DNA from: Escarpia spicata | Taxonomy: Eukaryota; Annelida; Polychaeta; Sabellida; Siboglinidae | Assembly: GCA_963995525.1 (NCBI GenBank) | Contig: OZ023207.1 | Coordinates: forward strand, 32,895,481-32,959,480 | Direction: 5' to 3' | DNA length: 64,000 nt | Shown here: positions 17,650-28,860 of the stretch, piece by piece | Layout of the letters: each line of letters opens with the position of its first letter | Position numbering within the stretch: the first letter of the stretch is position 1 | Position numbers and translations under genes: made by a program | Notes under the pieces: generated by a model | Database searches by the model: none | What the model was told of the DNA's origin: nothing | Seen by the model: the letters and a program-made list of their open reading frames with translations, nothing else

Positions 17650-19846
17650 ATGGCAGCCTATACTAGGGACGCTACGTCGGAAGTGATGTCACACCGGAAG
17701 TTACTTGACTGTCATGGCGGCCTCTGTGGTTCGGGTATTCCCGGAAGTGTGTCCACGAATAGAGATCTATCATGGTCAGTAGATGGCGATACTCTGACTA
17801 ATTACATTGGTGTCCGTTGAGTGGCATCGAATGTCGCTTCTCTCATGGGCGTGCACAGTTTTTGTGTTAAGGGAAGTCACGTGATGTACGTTCGGTCTGA
17901 TTGGTTATGTAAATGAGATAACGCCGAAAACTAGTGTATATAGTTTAGTGTTTCGGTCATAGCAGTTTTCAAATTCGTTTGCTATGGCAGCCTATACTAG
18001 GGACGCTACGTCGGAAGTGATGTCACACCGGAAGTTACTTGACTGCCATGGCGGCCTCTGTGCTTCGGGTATTCCCGGAAGTGTGTCCACGAATAGAGAT
18101 CTATCATGGTCAGTAGATGGCGATACTCTGACTAATTACATTGTTGTCCGTTGAGTGGCATCGAATGTCGCCTCTCTCATGGGTGTGCACAGTTTTTGTG
18201 ATAAGGGAAGTCACGTGATGTACGTTCGGTCTGATTGGTTATGTAAATGAGATGAAGCCGAAAACTAGTGTATATAGTTTAGTGTTTCGGTCATAGCAGT
18301 TTTCAAATTCGTTTGCTATGGCAGCCTATACTAGGGACGCTACGTCGGAAGTGATGTCACACCGGAAGTTACTTGACTGTCATGGCGGCCTCTGTGCTTC
18401 GGGTATTCCCGGAAGTGTGTCCACGAATAGAGATATATCATGGTCAGTAGATGGCGATACTCTGACTAATTACATTGGTGTCCGTTGAGTGGCGTCGAAT
18501 GTCGCCTCTCTCGTGGACGTGCACAGTTTTTGTGTTCAGGGAAGTCACGTGATGCACGTTCGGTCTGATTGGTTATGCAAATGAGATGACGCCGAAACCT
18601 AATAAGTGTTTTGTGTTTTCTTTATCCGACAACTTTGATTCTTGTCACACGCTGCTCTAAGTGTGTGGTGTTTCGTTTGTCACAGAATCCTGCAAGTTTG
18701 TTACACATATACATAACAGGCTAAAGTCTCCGTGCTGAACTACACAGATACATCACTGGCTAACGTCTCTACTGAACTACACGCAGACATCACCAGCTAA
18801 CGTTTGTAGTGAACTACACACATACATAACAGGTGGCGTCGAATGTCGCCTCTCTCATGGACGTGCACAGTTTTTGTGTTAAGGGAAGTCACGTGATGTA
18901 CGTTCGGTCTGATTGGTTATGCAAATGAGATGACGCCGAAAACTAGTGTATATATAGTTTAGTGTTTCGGTCATAGCAGTTTTCAAATTCGTTTGCTATG
19001 GCAGCCTATACTAAGGACGCTACGTCGGAAGTGATGTCACACCGGAAGTTACTTGACTGTCATGGCGGCCTCTGTGCTTCGGGTATTCCCGGAAGTGTGT
19101 CCACGAATAGAGATATGTCATGGTCGGTAGATGGCAATACTCTGACTAATTACATTGGTGTCCGTTGAGTAGCGTCGAATGTCGCCTCTCTCGTGGACGT
19201 GCACTGTTTTTGTGTTCAGGGAAGTCACGTGATGCACGTTCGGTCTGATTGGTTATGCAAATGAGATGACGCCGAAACCTAATAAGTGTTTGGTGTTTTC
19301 TTTATCCGACAATTTTGATTCTTGTCACACGCTGCTCTAAGTGTTTGGTGTTTCGTTTGTCACATAATCCTGCAAGTTTGTTACACATATACATAACAGG
19401 CTAAAGTCTCCGTGCTGAACTACACAGATACATCACTGGCTAACGTCTCTACTGAACTACACACAGACATCACCAGCTAACGTCTGTAGTGAACTACACA
19501 CAGACATAACAGGTGGCGTCGAATGTCGCCTCTCTCATGGACGTGCACAGTTTTTGTGTTAAGGGAAGTCATGTGATGTACGTTCGGTCTGATTGGTTAT
19601 GCAAATGAGATGACGCCGAAAACTAGTGTATATAGTTTAGTGTTTCGGTCATAGCAGTTTTCAAATTCGTTTGCTATGGCAGCCTATACTAAGGACGCTA
19701 CGTCGGAAGTGATGTCACACCGGAAGTTACTTGACTGTCATGGCGGCCTCTGTGCTTCGGGTATTCCCGGAAGTGTGTCCACGAATAGAGATCTGTCATG
19801 GTCGGTAGATGGCAATACTCTGACTAATTACATTGGTATCCGTTGA
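17650..19846 (+). other. Five copies of a 56-codon ATG frame inside the satellite
   Basis: In every unit an ATG with good Kozak context (GCTATGG) lies 50-52 bases after the TATA-like start of the unit and opens a frame of 56 codons ending in TGA: 17650-17820, 17984-18154, 18318-18488, 18998-19168 and 19676-19846. The product begins MAAYTRDATSEVMSH (Lys instead of Arg in the last two copies) and ends TNYIGVR or a one-residue variant. No copy has a stop or indel. Against coding: amino-acid changes (Gly/Ala, Gly/Val, Leu/Ile/Met, Arg/Lys, Asp/Asn, Val/Ile) outnumber silent ones, as expected for neutral satellite DNA. No family is recognised. The frames are real; whether they are translated is open. 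Confidence 0.3.
18880..18960 (+). promoter_or_regulatory. Promoter-like module of the satellite (E-box, CCAAT, octamer, TATA)
   Basis: Within about 70 bases lie GTCACGTGATG (E-box), TCTGATTGGTT (inverted CCAAT), ATGCAAAT (18919-18926, perfect octamer), GATGACGCC and GTATATATAG. The order and spacing match a strong animal Pol II promoter of the kind seen at octamer-driven histone H2B genes. The units before 18268 have ATGTAAAT in place of the octamer. Activity is inferred. Confidence 0.4.
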
Positions 19847-20110
19847 GTGATGTTGGGAACCTTGATGGTCACCTCTTTGAATGAAGTCCTGTCAGGTGGT
19901 TGTCCTTACTGTGTTAAATTCGTGTCACGTGTTCGGCTAAGTTTAGTGTTTCAATAACACGTCGAATTGTCAGACAGAGGTGAGCTGTACGCGATAACCC
20001 GTCGAGTTGTCAGAAAGAGGTGAGATGTCATGCGATAACCCGTCGAATTGTCAGAAAGTTACGAAAATGTTACCACGGTAACATATTGAAAATATAAACT
20101 GTTAGAAAAC
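19847..20110. other. Satellite edge, no gene seen
   Basis: Degenerate continuation of the array with repeated CGTCGAATTGTCAGA(C/A)AGAGGTGAG blocks (about 19961-20050). No coding potential. Confidence 0.4.
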
Positions 20111-20114
20111 GACG

Positions 20115-20355
20115 AAGGGACGGCGTGAGTGAGTGAGTGAGTGAGTGAGTGAAACGATACGAAGGTTGAGTGAGTGAGTGAACATACACGAAGGGTGAGT
20201 GAGTGAGTGAGTGAGTGAGTGAGTGAGTGAGTGAGTGAGTGAACAGACACGAAGGGTGAGTGAGTGAGTGAGTGAGTGAGTGAGTGAGTGAGTGAGTGAG
20301 TGAGTGAGTGAGTGAGTGAACACACACGAAGGGTGAGTGAGTGAGTGAGTGTTGA
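20115..20355. repeat. GTGA tetranucleotide array
   Basis: Blocks of (GTGA)n separated by AACA(G/C)ACACGAAGGGTGA-like linkers recur four times. The minus-strand frames encode only THSL repeats and are not genes. Confidence 0.95.
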
Positions 20356-21240
20356 AGCAAATCCCACGCGATAACACGTCTATTTTCGTGAAAATGGAGG
20401 GGTTTCACGCAATAACACGTCTATTTTCCTGAAAAAGGAGGGATTTGATGCTATAACACGTCGAATTGACAACTTTGTGCAGCGTGTTGGTCAAACTAAA
20501 GTGTTTCGTTTGTCCGACTAGTTGGTCTGAGTTCAATTCGTGTCACGTGTTCGGCTACGTTTCGTGTTTCGTTTGTACAACTCGTGTCTATAGTTCGATT
20601 CGTGTAGCGTAATCGGCTAAGTTTCGTGTTTCGTTTGTACAACTCGTGTCTATAGTTCGATTCGTGTAGCGTAATCGGCTAAGTTTTTGTTTCGTTTACG
20701 CAACTAGTTGGTCTGAGTCACATGTGATGTGTCATCCGTAGTCTCGTGGCATATCTCTTGTCTCGTCCGTACTCTCGCGTGATGTGACACCCGTAGTCTC
20801 GTGACACATCTCGGTCATAGTATCGTCTCTTGTCTCGTCGGTACTCTCGTGTGATGTGTCATCAATAGTCTCATGACACATCTCGGTCATAGTCTCGTCT
20901 CTTGTCTCGTATCATCCGAAGTCTCGTGACACATCTCGGTCATAGTCTCGTCTCTTGTCTCGTGTCATCCGAAGTCTCGTGACACATCTCGGTCATAGTC
21001 TCGTCTCTTGTCTCGTGTCATCCGAAGTCTCGTGACACATCTCGGTCATAGTCTCGTCTCTTGTCTCGTGTCATCCGAAGTCTCGTGACACATCTCGGTC
21101 ATAGTCTCGTCTCTTGTCTCGTCGGTACTCTCGTGCGGTGTGTCATCCGAAGTCTCGTGACACATCTCGGTCATAGTCTCGTGACATAACGTGTGATGTG
21201 TCACCCGTAATCTTATGTCTCTTGTCTCTTTACTTGTGAA
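20356..21240. repeat. Tandem repeats rich in GTCTCGT, 53-bp and 63-bp units
   Basis: Between about 20500 and 20700, a unit with TTCGTTTGTACAACTCGTGT and CGATTCGTGTAGCGTAATCG is repeated two to three times. From about 20740 to 21190 a 53-bp unit (GTCTCGTGACACATCTCGGT plus CATAGTCTCGTCTCTTGTC) is repeated at least six times. There is no coding content. Confidence 0.9.
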
Positions 21241-21833
21241 GTGTAAGACACGAAAAAAAGACGCAAGATAAGGTTTGCATAGTTTATTCGTGAACAATAC
21301 AAACGTATTTACATGTCACGCTCCATAACTACAAGAACCGGAGAATAGACATTGATACAGGGTCTTGCAAAGTTTAATCGTGTACAAGACAAAAGAAAGT
21401 TCTTTACAGGTCACCCTCCATTACTGTCAGAACAATTTGCTTTAATTTGTTTCGCCACTCCTCTGAAAACGTTTCTTGCAACCAACTTCCGAGAGTACAC
21501 AAGTGATCGGACGTCAGGTCGGCTAGCTTCACACCTGCGTCTAACAAAAACATTCAAACAGTCTTTCACCAACTAGTTGGTCTGAGTCCATGCACCTGAT
21601 GTATGATCGGTTGACAGATGGTGCTGTTGAAGATGGCGGTGACCGTCGACGTTTTCGTGGCACAGAGGTAGTTGAAACACTGTCAGCAGCAGCGATGCAC
21701 TCCTTTTCTTTTCGCTGAAACAGTAACGAGATGAGCTGAGTAATGAATGGTCAACTGATATGTATAAGAAAAAATATAATATTATGTGCTTTTGAATTTT
21801 TTATAACAAAATGACATGAATAACATTTCAACA
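21241..21833. other. Repeat-flanking region, no gene seen
   Basis: Contains a short duplicated block (GGGTCTTGCAAAGTTTAATC resembling the earlier AAGGTTTGCATAGTTTATTC) and an AACTAGTTGGTCTGAGTC motif also present near 20705. I see no supported gene. Confidence 0.4.
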
Positions 21834-22289
21834 CTATGAGAAATTGAAGCTTACTGTTATCTCTTCAAGTTGTTTTTCAAGTTGTTCTTCGAGTTGTTGT
21901 TTACGTCGCCGCTGTTTATCTTGCTTCCTTTGGCAGCAGCCCTGCTTCACATGAGCGGGCCAATTCCCTTCATACTTGAAGGTACTGCCGCACATAGAGC
22001 AAGTATAACGAGGCAAAAGCTTCTGACACTTCGTCGGAGGTGACGATGTCAGGTTGATGATTGGGTCGGTTGACGGTGTAAGTGACAGAGAAGAAATTGG
22101 TTTGATCATCGAACTGGTCGTCGAACTGGTCGTCAAACTGGTCGTCGGACTGATCGTTGAACTGGTCGTCGGATGTTGGTCCGGGTTGATTGTCGGGGTC
22201 GAGCGGTCGAGTGGTCCCATAGCCGGAGAAGGCTGCGCCTTCGGTAGCAAAATCCCTTGTCGGACGTTATCACTAGTCATGTTGTTCAT
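21834..22289 (-). CDS. Zinc-finger protein of unknown function, single exon
   Basis: The frame opens at 22319, but the Met at 22287-22289 (NNMTSDNVRQG) is the likelier start because a TATA-like CATTATATCTTACATTTTGG lies just before it. The product of about 151 aa has a Ser/Thr/Pro-rich linker with short internal repeats (TTSSTTSS), one finger (YTCSMCGSTFKYEGNWPAHV followed by a Cys, a C2HC pattern) and a C-terminal basic then Glu/Leu-rich coiled stretch (RRRKQQLEEQLEKQLEEI). The finger resembles the one at the N-terminus of the element's polymerase, but that is not enough to link them. It is isolated among satellites and may be a transposon-derived or young gene. Confidence 0.45.
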   Translation of the reverse strand: MNNMTSDNVRQGILLPKAQPSPAMGPLDRSTPTINPDQHPTTSSTISPTTSLTTSSTTSSMIKPISSLSLTPSTDPIINLTSSPPTKCQKLLPRYTCSMCGSTFKYEGNWPAHVKQGCCQRKQDKQRRRKQQLEEQLEKQLEEITVSFNFS

Positions 22290-22479
22290 CTTCCAAAATG
22301 TAAGATATAATGACCACAAAAAACAGACGCAGGGCTTTTATAACAGTTCAACAGAACATAAAGATCACGTGGGCGTGCCGAAAGATCACAGATTGTAGAG
22401 TAGAAAATTCAAAAGCAGAGACTGCAGAGTTTTAACGATGTCACTGCATCATGACGACACACAAAGGGATTACATTACA

Positions 22480-23050
22480 TACGCGCTATGGTGAAAAATC
22501 CCTATCCTTTACATGGTGAAAATGGCCTGTGCTTTAACATGGTGAAAATTCCCTATGCTTTACCATGGGGAAAATCCCTATGCTTTAACATGGGGTTCGC
22601 TCACTTGTCCACTAGGGGATGATGTTTGTGGTTCATAAAGTAGCCGGCAGGGGGGCACTATTGCACGCAAGCGTGCAAGAGACACGAATTTGGGCTGTAC
22701 TTCTACATTTAGTTCACAACTTATCCGCCAGATAACACCACTCATAGTTCACGACCTATCCGATAGGGGTAATTTAGTTCACAAAAAATTCGCTAGGTGG
22801 CGCTGATGACCAAATCAAGACGCACGAATTTGGGCAGTGCTCGAACATTTAGTTTGCAACTTGGCCGTTAGGTGGCGCAGATTGAATAGTTAGTTCACGA
22901 ACATTCCGATGGGTGGCGCTGTTTCGTGGCCTATCCGCCAGGTGGCGCCACCGGTTACCCCCCCCCCCCCCCCGGTGACCTACATCCGGGACCTTGACCT
23001 TGACCTATATCCGGGACCTTGACCTTGACCTACATCCAGGTACTTTTCCT
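22480..23050. repeat. Short tandem repeats and a C run
   Basis: Four copies of a unit of about 33 bp (ATGGTGAAAATCCCTATGCT) lie at about 22488-22595. From about 22705 to 22960, TAGTTCACAAC and CCGCCAGGTGGCGC blocks recur at irregular spacing. A run of about 17 C follows at about 22958, then CCGGGACCTTGACCTTGACC twice. No gene. Confidence 0.8.
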
Positions 23051-23865
23051 CTTCCTCCGCGACGCGACAACGGTGCGCGGTACACCACCTCTATTATTAC
23101 TTGTGTCGATCTGAAGCTCAGGGTTTTACTGTTAGATGACATTAGTGTGTTATTTCATGCCAAGACATACTGCGTTTGGTGTGGTAGCGGGTATCGATTA
23201 CCAAGTTAAGTCGGTGTATCCCACCCAGGTTTGTAGTGGGAACCATTTTTGTTATTACGTGTAAACTTTGCATTCACCACCTTTTCAACGGAGACACAGA
23301 TCTTCCAAAACAAAAAGTCAAAAAAATACAAACAGTCATCAACAAATGCCTCATAAACTTTCGTAAACTTAAACAGCAAGATAGATTCACAAACAAATAA
23401 CTCGTGAAAAGGGAAAACCATACCAACAAAACGAAAATAGACATGGACTGGACACACCCTCCGAAAAGAAGCTACAATAGTTATAAGACAAACTAACAAG
23501 GAGAAGGAAAAAGCCCCCAAAACAGCGGTATGAGATCGAGCTGAGGAATTAAAGAAGTATCGAATCACGTTGAATGAAATAAAGGAGACAGCAAACAAGA
23601 GATACTATTGGAGAAGTGTCATTTCGGCCCTGTGGTGTACCAACAGCGAAGAGGATTAAATAAGCCATGAACTTAGGGCATATTTAGCATAGTTAATAAC
23701 AACGCTTCCAAACGGCAAACAATTAAATTGTACTAATTTTGAATGTGTCTCTAAAGGATTATCCAAACAATATAAAACGCATTTGTTAATATGTACATTT
23801 GCTAAAAATTACACAGACAAAACGGTAAATGTTGTTCGTTGGTCTAATTTATTTGTATATACGTG
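23051..23865. other. No supported gene
   Basis: An open minus frame at 23206-23598 is Phe-rich and mirrors a Lys-rich plus-strand sequence, and neither shows a domain. The plus strand has interrupted lysine-rich fragments (AEELKKYRITLNEIKETANK) that could be a decayed exon or element. I cannot support a gene. Confidence 0.3.
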
Positions 23866-23869
23866 TGTG

Positions 23870-23912
23870 AGTAAGTGAGTGAGTGAGTGAGTGAGTGAGT
23901 GAGTGAGTGAGT

Positions 23913-23995
<83 letters not shown>
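23870..23995. repeat. GTGA and GT microsatellite
   Basis: A (GTGA)n stretch passes into a (GT)n run of about 80 bases ending at about 23994. Open frames across it are shadows. Confidence 0.97.
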
Positions 23996-23997
<2 letters not shown>

Positions 23998-25170
23998 GCA
24001 TATTGTTGTATAGGCGTATTGTGGTATAGAGAAGGAGGTGGGCAAAGCGCCCCCACATATTGTTTAATATCAGCAGTAACAATGCTAGTTTTATCGGCTC
24101 AACTTACCATTCAAACAATGCACATTGGTCACATCAGATTGTCGCAGAAAGCGCACGCCAAAAGTTACACTAAGTTAATTTTTTTACCTAATTTTTATAT
24201 TGAAATAAATTCACCGTTTTAAACGATTTGGTACACAGCATTTAGTCCTTCAAATGGAAACAACAGATATATTTTTTTGGCATCTAAAAGAATTAATAAC
24301 AACTAACCATCTGCAACTACAATCAGAATGTTATGCCCGTAGTTTACTAGAATAACTTTGTTGAAACACATTATTTAAATTGCACGGATAGCGCCATTGT
24401 GGTAGAAAGCGTGACGTCACTATTACATACTCTCCCTAATTCGCCAGTCGTCAAACTAAGAATATTACTCCAGTTTGCATCGCCGAATTTGTTTTGGCGC
24501 TGTAACTACTGAACATGGTACGTCCGCATTGTGCATTCCATGGCATTATAACATGCAGTTACTACAAGTGCAAATCTGAATCGAAGGGAATGCAATAAAT
24601 CAACGTGTGAGCTGGCGTATTCATATACACATGTCGAGGAAATAGAGGCATTCGAAACATCACCGTAGCGTCATGGTCAAAATATGTCACGATTCTCACC
24701 ATTTATACGGTCAATCAGAAAAGCGTGATGTACGCGTAATACATAAAGCAACTTAGACTGGGTCTAACGATCACAGGAACCATTTGTATGCGGCAAATAA
24801 CCCCCAATATTTTGGCAAGGGCCGTGGTGAAGTTGAAGGGTGTTGTGAACTTCATGGGGAGTGCAGTTGGATGTTTTAGAGAGCTTCAATGTTAGTATAG
24901 TTTGAGATCTTCGGTTAGCTTCGAGCGGGTGTCATACGTTAGAGGTTTTGGTGAGCCTCAGTACCCCGGCCCCGGGCGGGCGGTCCCCACACATTCACCA
25001 TGTTCCGACACCTGTGATATCGTATTGCTGCAAAGCTAGTTGTAACCATACTGTAAAGATAAACGAGACACGACTGTAATACTTACAAACCAATGGTTGC
25101 AGATTGGCGTGAAGCAAATTTTTAATTACTGCAACTTTGCTTTATTCCAATCTTGTGTCAAAGTCAGGCT
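23996..25170. other. Intergenic, no gene seen
   Basis: AT-rich with one GC-rich patch (CCCCGGCCCCGGGCGGGCGG, about 24965). No recognisable gene or RNA. Confidence 0.4.
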
Positions 25171-25174
25171 ACCC

Positions 25175-26695
25175 TAATTTAACAAGATTTAACAAGATTG
25201 CCATCCAGAAAATTACTCTGGATGGCAGTTGGACAAGGAAGCCTTTTGGCTTATCGAGAGTCCAATACTTTTTATCTACATGTATCCCGCCTGTTTAAGG
25301 TGTGTGTCGATTTTATTTTTAAACATATTCACGCTACTAGCACCAACACAATCAGGAGATAATCTGTTCCACTCATTTACAGTCCTTTGTGAGAATGAGA
25401 ACTTTCTTATATCTAATCTACACTGCTCCTTTACTAATGTAGCTTCATGTCCTCTGGTCCTTCTATCTTTCTTAACTGAGAAAAAAATGTTTCTATCAAT
25501 ATTTTCATAACCATTCAATATTTTAAACACTTCTATGTGATCTCCTCTCAATCTCCTGGTCTCTAGTGTTGTTAAACCACATTCTTTTAGGCGTATTTCG
25601 TAACTAAGATCCCTCGGATTTGGTATCATTTTAGTCGCTCTCCTCTGTACTCTTTCTAGCATATCTATGTCCTTCTTGCGATATGGCCTCCATGCTTGTA
25701 TACAATATTCTAAATGAGGCCTCACTATTGTTTTGTACAGCGGTACTATTAATTCTTTTTTCTTATACGCTATATTTCGCCTAATTAATCCAAGGATTTG
25801 ATTTCCCTTTGACGCTGCAATTCCGCACTGCTCTGAAACCTTCATATCAGCACTAATGGTTAACCCTAAGTCCTTTTCTTTTACAGTAGTACTTAGAACA
25901 GTACCCCCCATTTTATATTTTACCTCTTCATTCCCATGACCTGTGTGGAGGCATTTACATTTCCCAAAATTGAACAGCATTTGCCACTTTTCAGACCATT
26001 TGATCAACCTATCAAGATCATCTTGTAAATGCTGTCTGTCTCCATCACTTTTAATCCTTCTAAACACTTTTGTATCATCCGCAAATTTTAACACCTTGCT
26101 TGTTATATCATCGTCCAAATCGTTGATATATATTAAGAATAATATAGGTCCTAGTACTGATCCCTGTGGTACCCCACTCAATACCGATTTCCAGTTTGAA
26201 GCCTCCCCATCAACTACTACACGTTGTCTTCTGTCATTCAGCCATTTTTCTATCCAGTTTATTATACCATTTCCTATGCCATGGGCCTTTAGCTTAAGGA
26301 GTAATCTTTGATGTGGTACTTTGTCGAAAGCTTTTTGAAAATCTAAATAGATGATATCTACTGGTGATCCCTCATCTACCCACCTAGTGATGCCTTCCAA
26401 AAAACATAACATATTTGTTAAGCATGACCTCGCTTTTAAAAACCCATGTTGAGATGGGTTTATCAAGTTACGTTTAACAAGAAAATCCACCATGTGATCT
26501 TTAATTAGTCTTTCTAATAATTTGCAAATCACTGATGTTAAACTCACTGGTCTATAGTTCTCTGACTTGTTTCTCGAACCTTTTTTAAATAACGGTATAA
26601 TGTTTGCCTCTTTCCATTCTAAAGGAACCACTCCCTCTTCTAATGACAAATTGAAAACTGTTGCAAGCGGTGCGCTAATTTGTAATGGGGGCGTT
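25175..26695 (-). mobile_element. 5'-truncated non-LTR retrotransposon with long intact reverse transcriptase frame
   Basis: The frame 25276-26649 (457 aa, open a little further upstream to about 26690) encodes most of a reverse transcriptase: IIPLFKKGSRNKSENYRPVS, YLDFQKAFDKVPH, GVPQGSVLGPILF, the catalytic KFADDTKVF and a C-terminal PHLEYCIQAW...RVQRRATKMI domain typical of jockey/CR1/Rex-like elements. It begins abruptly near 26695, so the endonuclease part is missing. The 3' end has a perfect hairpin (TGCCATCCAGA with TCTGGATGGCA, about 25199-25227) and then two copies of a short AATCTTGTTA repeat, which looks like a genuine element terminus. The frame has no stop, implying a recent insertion. 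Confidence 0.9.
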
Positions 26696-26696
26696 T

Positions 26697-27870
26697 CCCA
26701 GAAAACTTTGTCAGGACTAAAACACTTTGTGGTTCATATCAATGATTTGCAAACATCTTGTCCTATGTTTAAATATGTTGACGATTGCACCATATTTGAA
26801 ATATGCAATCAAAGTATGATATCTGTTATACAGGATTCTGCCAACATTATTGAGCGATGGTCTAGTAATAATGACATGCGCTACAATATGAGTAAGACAA
26901 AAGAAATGGTTATATGTTTCGGTAAAGATAAAACATGTGTAGAATCTCTGCCGTATATTGATATAAATTGGACAGATATTGAGAGAGTTACTCAAGCAAA
27001 AGTTCTCGGCGCAACTATATCATCGGATTTAAGTTGGAATGCACATGTAAATGAAATAGTATCAAAGGCAAGAAAGAGACTGTAATATGATGTATCGGTT
27101 GAAACGTGCTGGTATCAACCAAAATGACTTGGTTAGAATATAATGTATATGTGATTAGACAAGTAGTTGAATATATGCCTGCCTGGTATGGCACACGAAC
27201 TTGCCTAAATACTTATCGGACAACATCGAGATAATTCAAAAAAGGTGTCTCAAAACTATATTTCCTGGTTGTGTGTACGAGGATATTCTGGAGATGGTAA
27301 ATTTACCAACGCTGCACGATAGACGCAATGAATTGTGTAAAACGTATTTCGCAATAGTGAAGCGTACTGACCACAAACTGAATACGCTAGTACCAAATAC
27401 TCGAAATGTGCCGTATACACTAAGATCATCCAATGAGTTACCCGTCCCAATGGCGAACACAAATCGCTACAAAAACTCAATAATTATATGGTGTTTAGTA
27501 CACTGCCATAACACTTAATGATTTTAGTGTATGTCTTAAGAGTCAATTTTAATATTTATACTAAATGATTTAATTTTAATGTATTTAAAGTATCTTATTT
27601 TTATGAAAGATTGTAATGCAATATACACGTTTTAATATAAAGCGCCTCATACTGAGTTAGTTGCGTCACTGGGAGATTTTGTGTAATTTACTTAACAGTA
27701 TCCTTAGTGTTGCGTTATTTTATTGAGTACAACATGTTTTATGAGTATTGTAACATAATGTCGTGTCGTAATGTAACAGTATGATATTTGTGTGATTTGG
27801 GGATTTATGGTGAATGTGTGTACAATCCAACTGAAAAATTGCAAATAATAATAAATTTATTCTTTATTCT
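26697..27870 (+). mobile_element. Truncated non-LTR retrotransposon, reverse transcriptase C-terminal half
   Basis: Starting exactly where the minus-strand element stops, the plus strand reads HINDLQTSCPMFKYVDDCTI (catalytic YVDD) and LGATISSDLSWNAHVNEIV, is interrupted at 27083-27085, then continues in another frame with LPKYLSDNIEIIQKRCLKTI and LCKTYF...NTLVPNTRNVPYTLRS up to 27518. A 3' tail runs to an AATAATAATAAATTTATT end near 27870. This is a different family from the neighbour. The abutment suggests that one element was cut by, or landed in, the other. Confidence 0.85.
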
Positions 27871-28285
27871 TTTTATAATCTTCAACCATAACCTTCAGCA
27901 TTTGTGTGGCGCCTTTCGATGCTTTGCGGTAATTAGTTATGCCGTGGCCACTCTATGGTCGTGACGTTTAAGTTCAGAAGTTAATGTTGTTATGAACTGT
28001 AATTAAGCCGCATGTGCGTTTCGAGGCCAGACCGCAAACGTTACCATACCTTAAGTTAAACGAGTAATACGAATTCTTCTGTCATAGCCAGTGTTGTACT
28101 GGTAACAGTAGCAGGGGTAAGTAGGAATTATGACTAGGCGTTGCCGGCGTTGATTCAAAATGCGGTTTCGACAACAACAGCAACGACGTCAACTGTGCCC
28201 GCTGCGAGATTTTCCCTTCTGCGATTGTGGCAGCACCCGGGGAGTAGCCTGAGTAGGGGTAAGACTATACACAAAATAACATTGA
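27871..28285. other. Intergenic, no gene seen
   Basis: No coding or RNA feature recognised. Confidence 0.35.
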
Positions 28286-28289
28286 TACC

Positions 28290-28860
28290 CTTGAAAAAAC
28301 CAAAGAAGCGCAGCTAGATTTAGTTTAAATGATCACCGCACAACAAGCGTAACCAGCCTCATAAACAAACTTGGTTGGCAGACTCTAGAAAGAAGACGAT
28401 CACAACACCAACTTACCTTCTTCTACAAAATAAAACACAGCCTCCTGAACATTACCCTGCCACGACATCTTATAGTCCCATGCTCCTGTACACGAAACAG
28501 CGATCCAAACAAATACATGCATAAATACATATGCATACTCGGACCTGCATACTCATTCTATCCTAGAGTTACAAGAGCTTGGAATCTACTCCCCCCAGAA
28601 ACAATAAGCCTACCCACACTACACCCATTCCAACAAGCTCTGAGTACCATCTACTTTGTTGCTCCAGCCCACCTTACCAGACTATAGACAAAGTGTTTTT
28701 AATCTGCACAAATTATTGCACTTAATTGTTTTACATAATTATTTTTTTTCTTTTAAAATAATTTGTCAATTTCAGTTTCACGCAGCCTTTGCAATGCACA
28801 CTGCACAACTCCTAGGTTAGCCCCAGACGGGGCTGTATGGAGAAACAACACCTAAGACCA
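28290..28860 (+). mobile_element. 3' end of a non-LTR retrotransposon
   Basis: A frame from about 28330 to 28685 reads TSLINKLGWQTLERRRSQHQ, LTFFYKIKHSLLNITLP, then YPRVTRAWNLLPPETI and a final TLHPFQQALS block, the usual C-terminus of a jockey/CR1/L2-type polymerase. It ends at TAG 28684-28686, followed by an AT-rich 3' tail with a GCCCCAGACGGGGC hairpin (about 28820). Everything upstream is absent, which is typical 5' truncation. It may be the same family as the 5' part at 36.9-38.9 kb. Confidence 0.75.

Larger units (their letters stand above)
17600..19846 (+). repeat. Satellite of 334-bp units with a longer 680-bp variant, promoter-like
   Basis: Five units start with GTGTATATAGTTTAGTG at 17600, 17934, 18268, 18946 and 19626. 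The first two units are 334 bp. The third and fourth are extended to about 680 bp by an inserted segment that duplicates the E-box/CCAAT/octamer part and adds about 340 bp of CTACACA-rich repeats (about 18604-18830 and 19280-19510). Units are more than 95 percent identical by eye and indels are few, so the array is young or homogenised. Confidence 0.95.

Noticed and set aside
18880..18960. Histone gene cluster, because of octamer and CCAAT boxes
   Set aside because: No histone coding sequence is present; only the promoter-like arrangement is similar.
20059..20408. THSL-repeat open frames on the minus strand
   Set aside because: They are created by the GTGA tetranucleotide array in all frames.
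16785..21200. CRISPR-like array
   Set aside because: The repeats are contiguous satellites without unique spacers of constant length, and the context is animal DNA.
22054..22398. Val/Leu-rich plus frame of 114 codons
   Set aside because: It is antisense to the Ser/Thr repeats of the zinc-finger ORF and has no independent support.
23206..23598. 130-codon Phe-rich minus frame that looks like a membrane protein
   Set aside because: It is the complement of a Lys/Glu-rich plus-strand sequence and has no recognisable motif.
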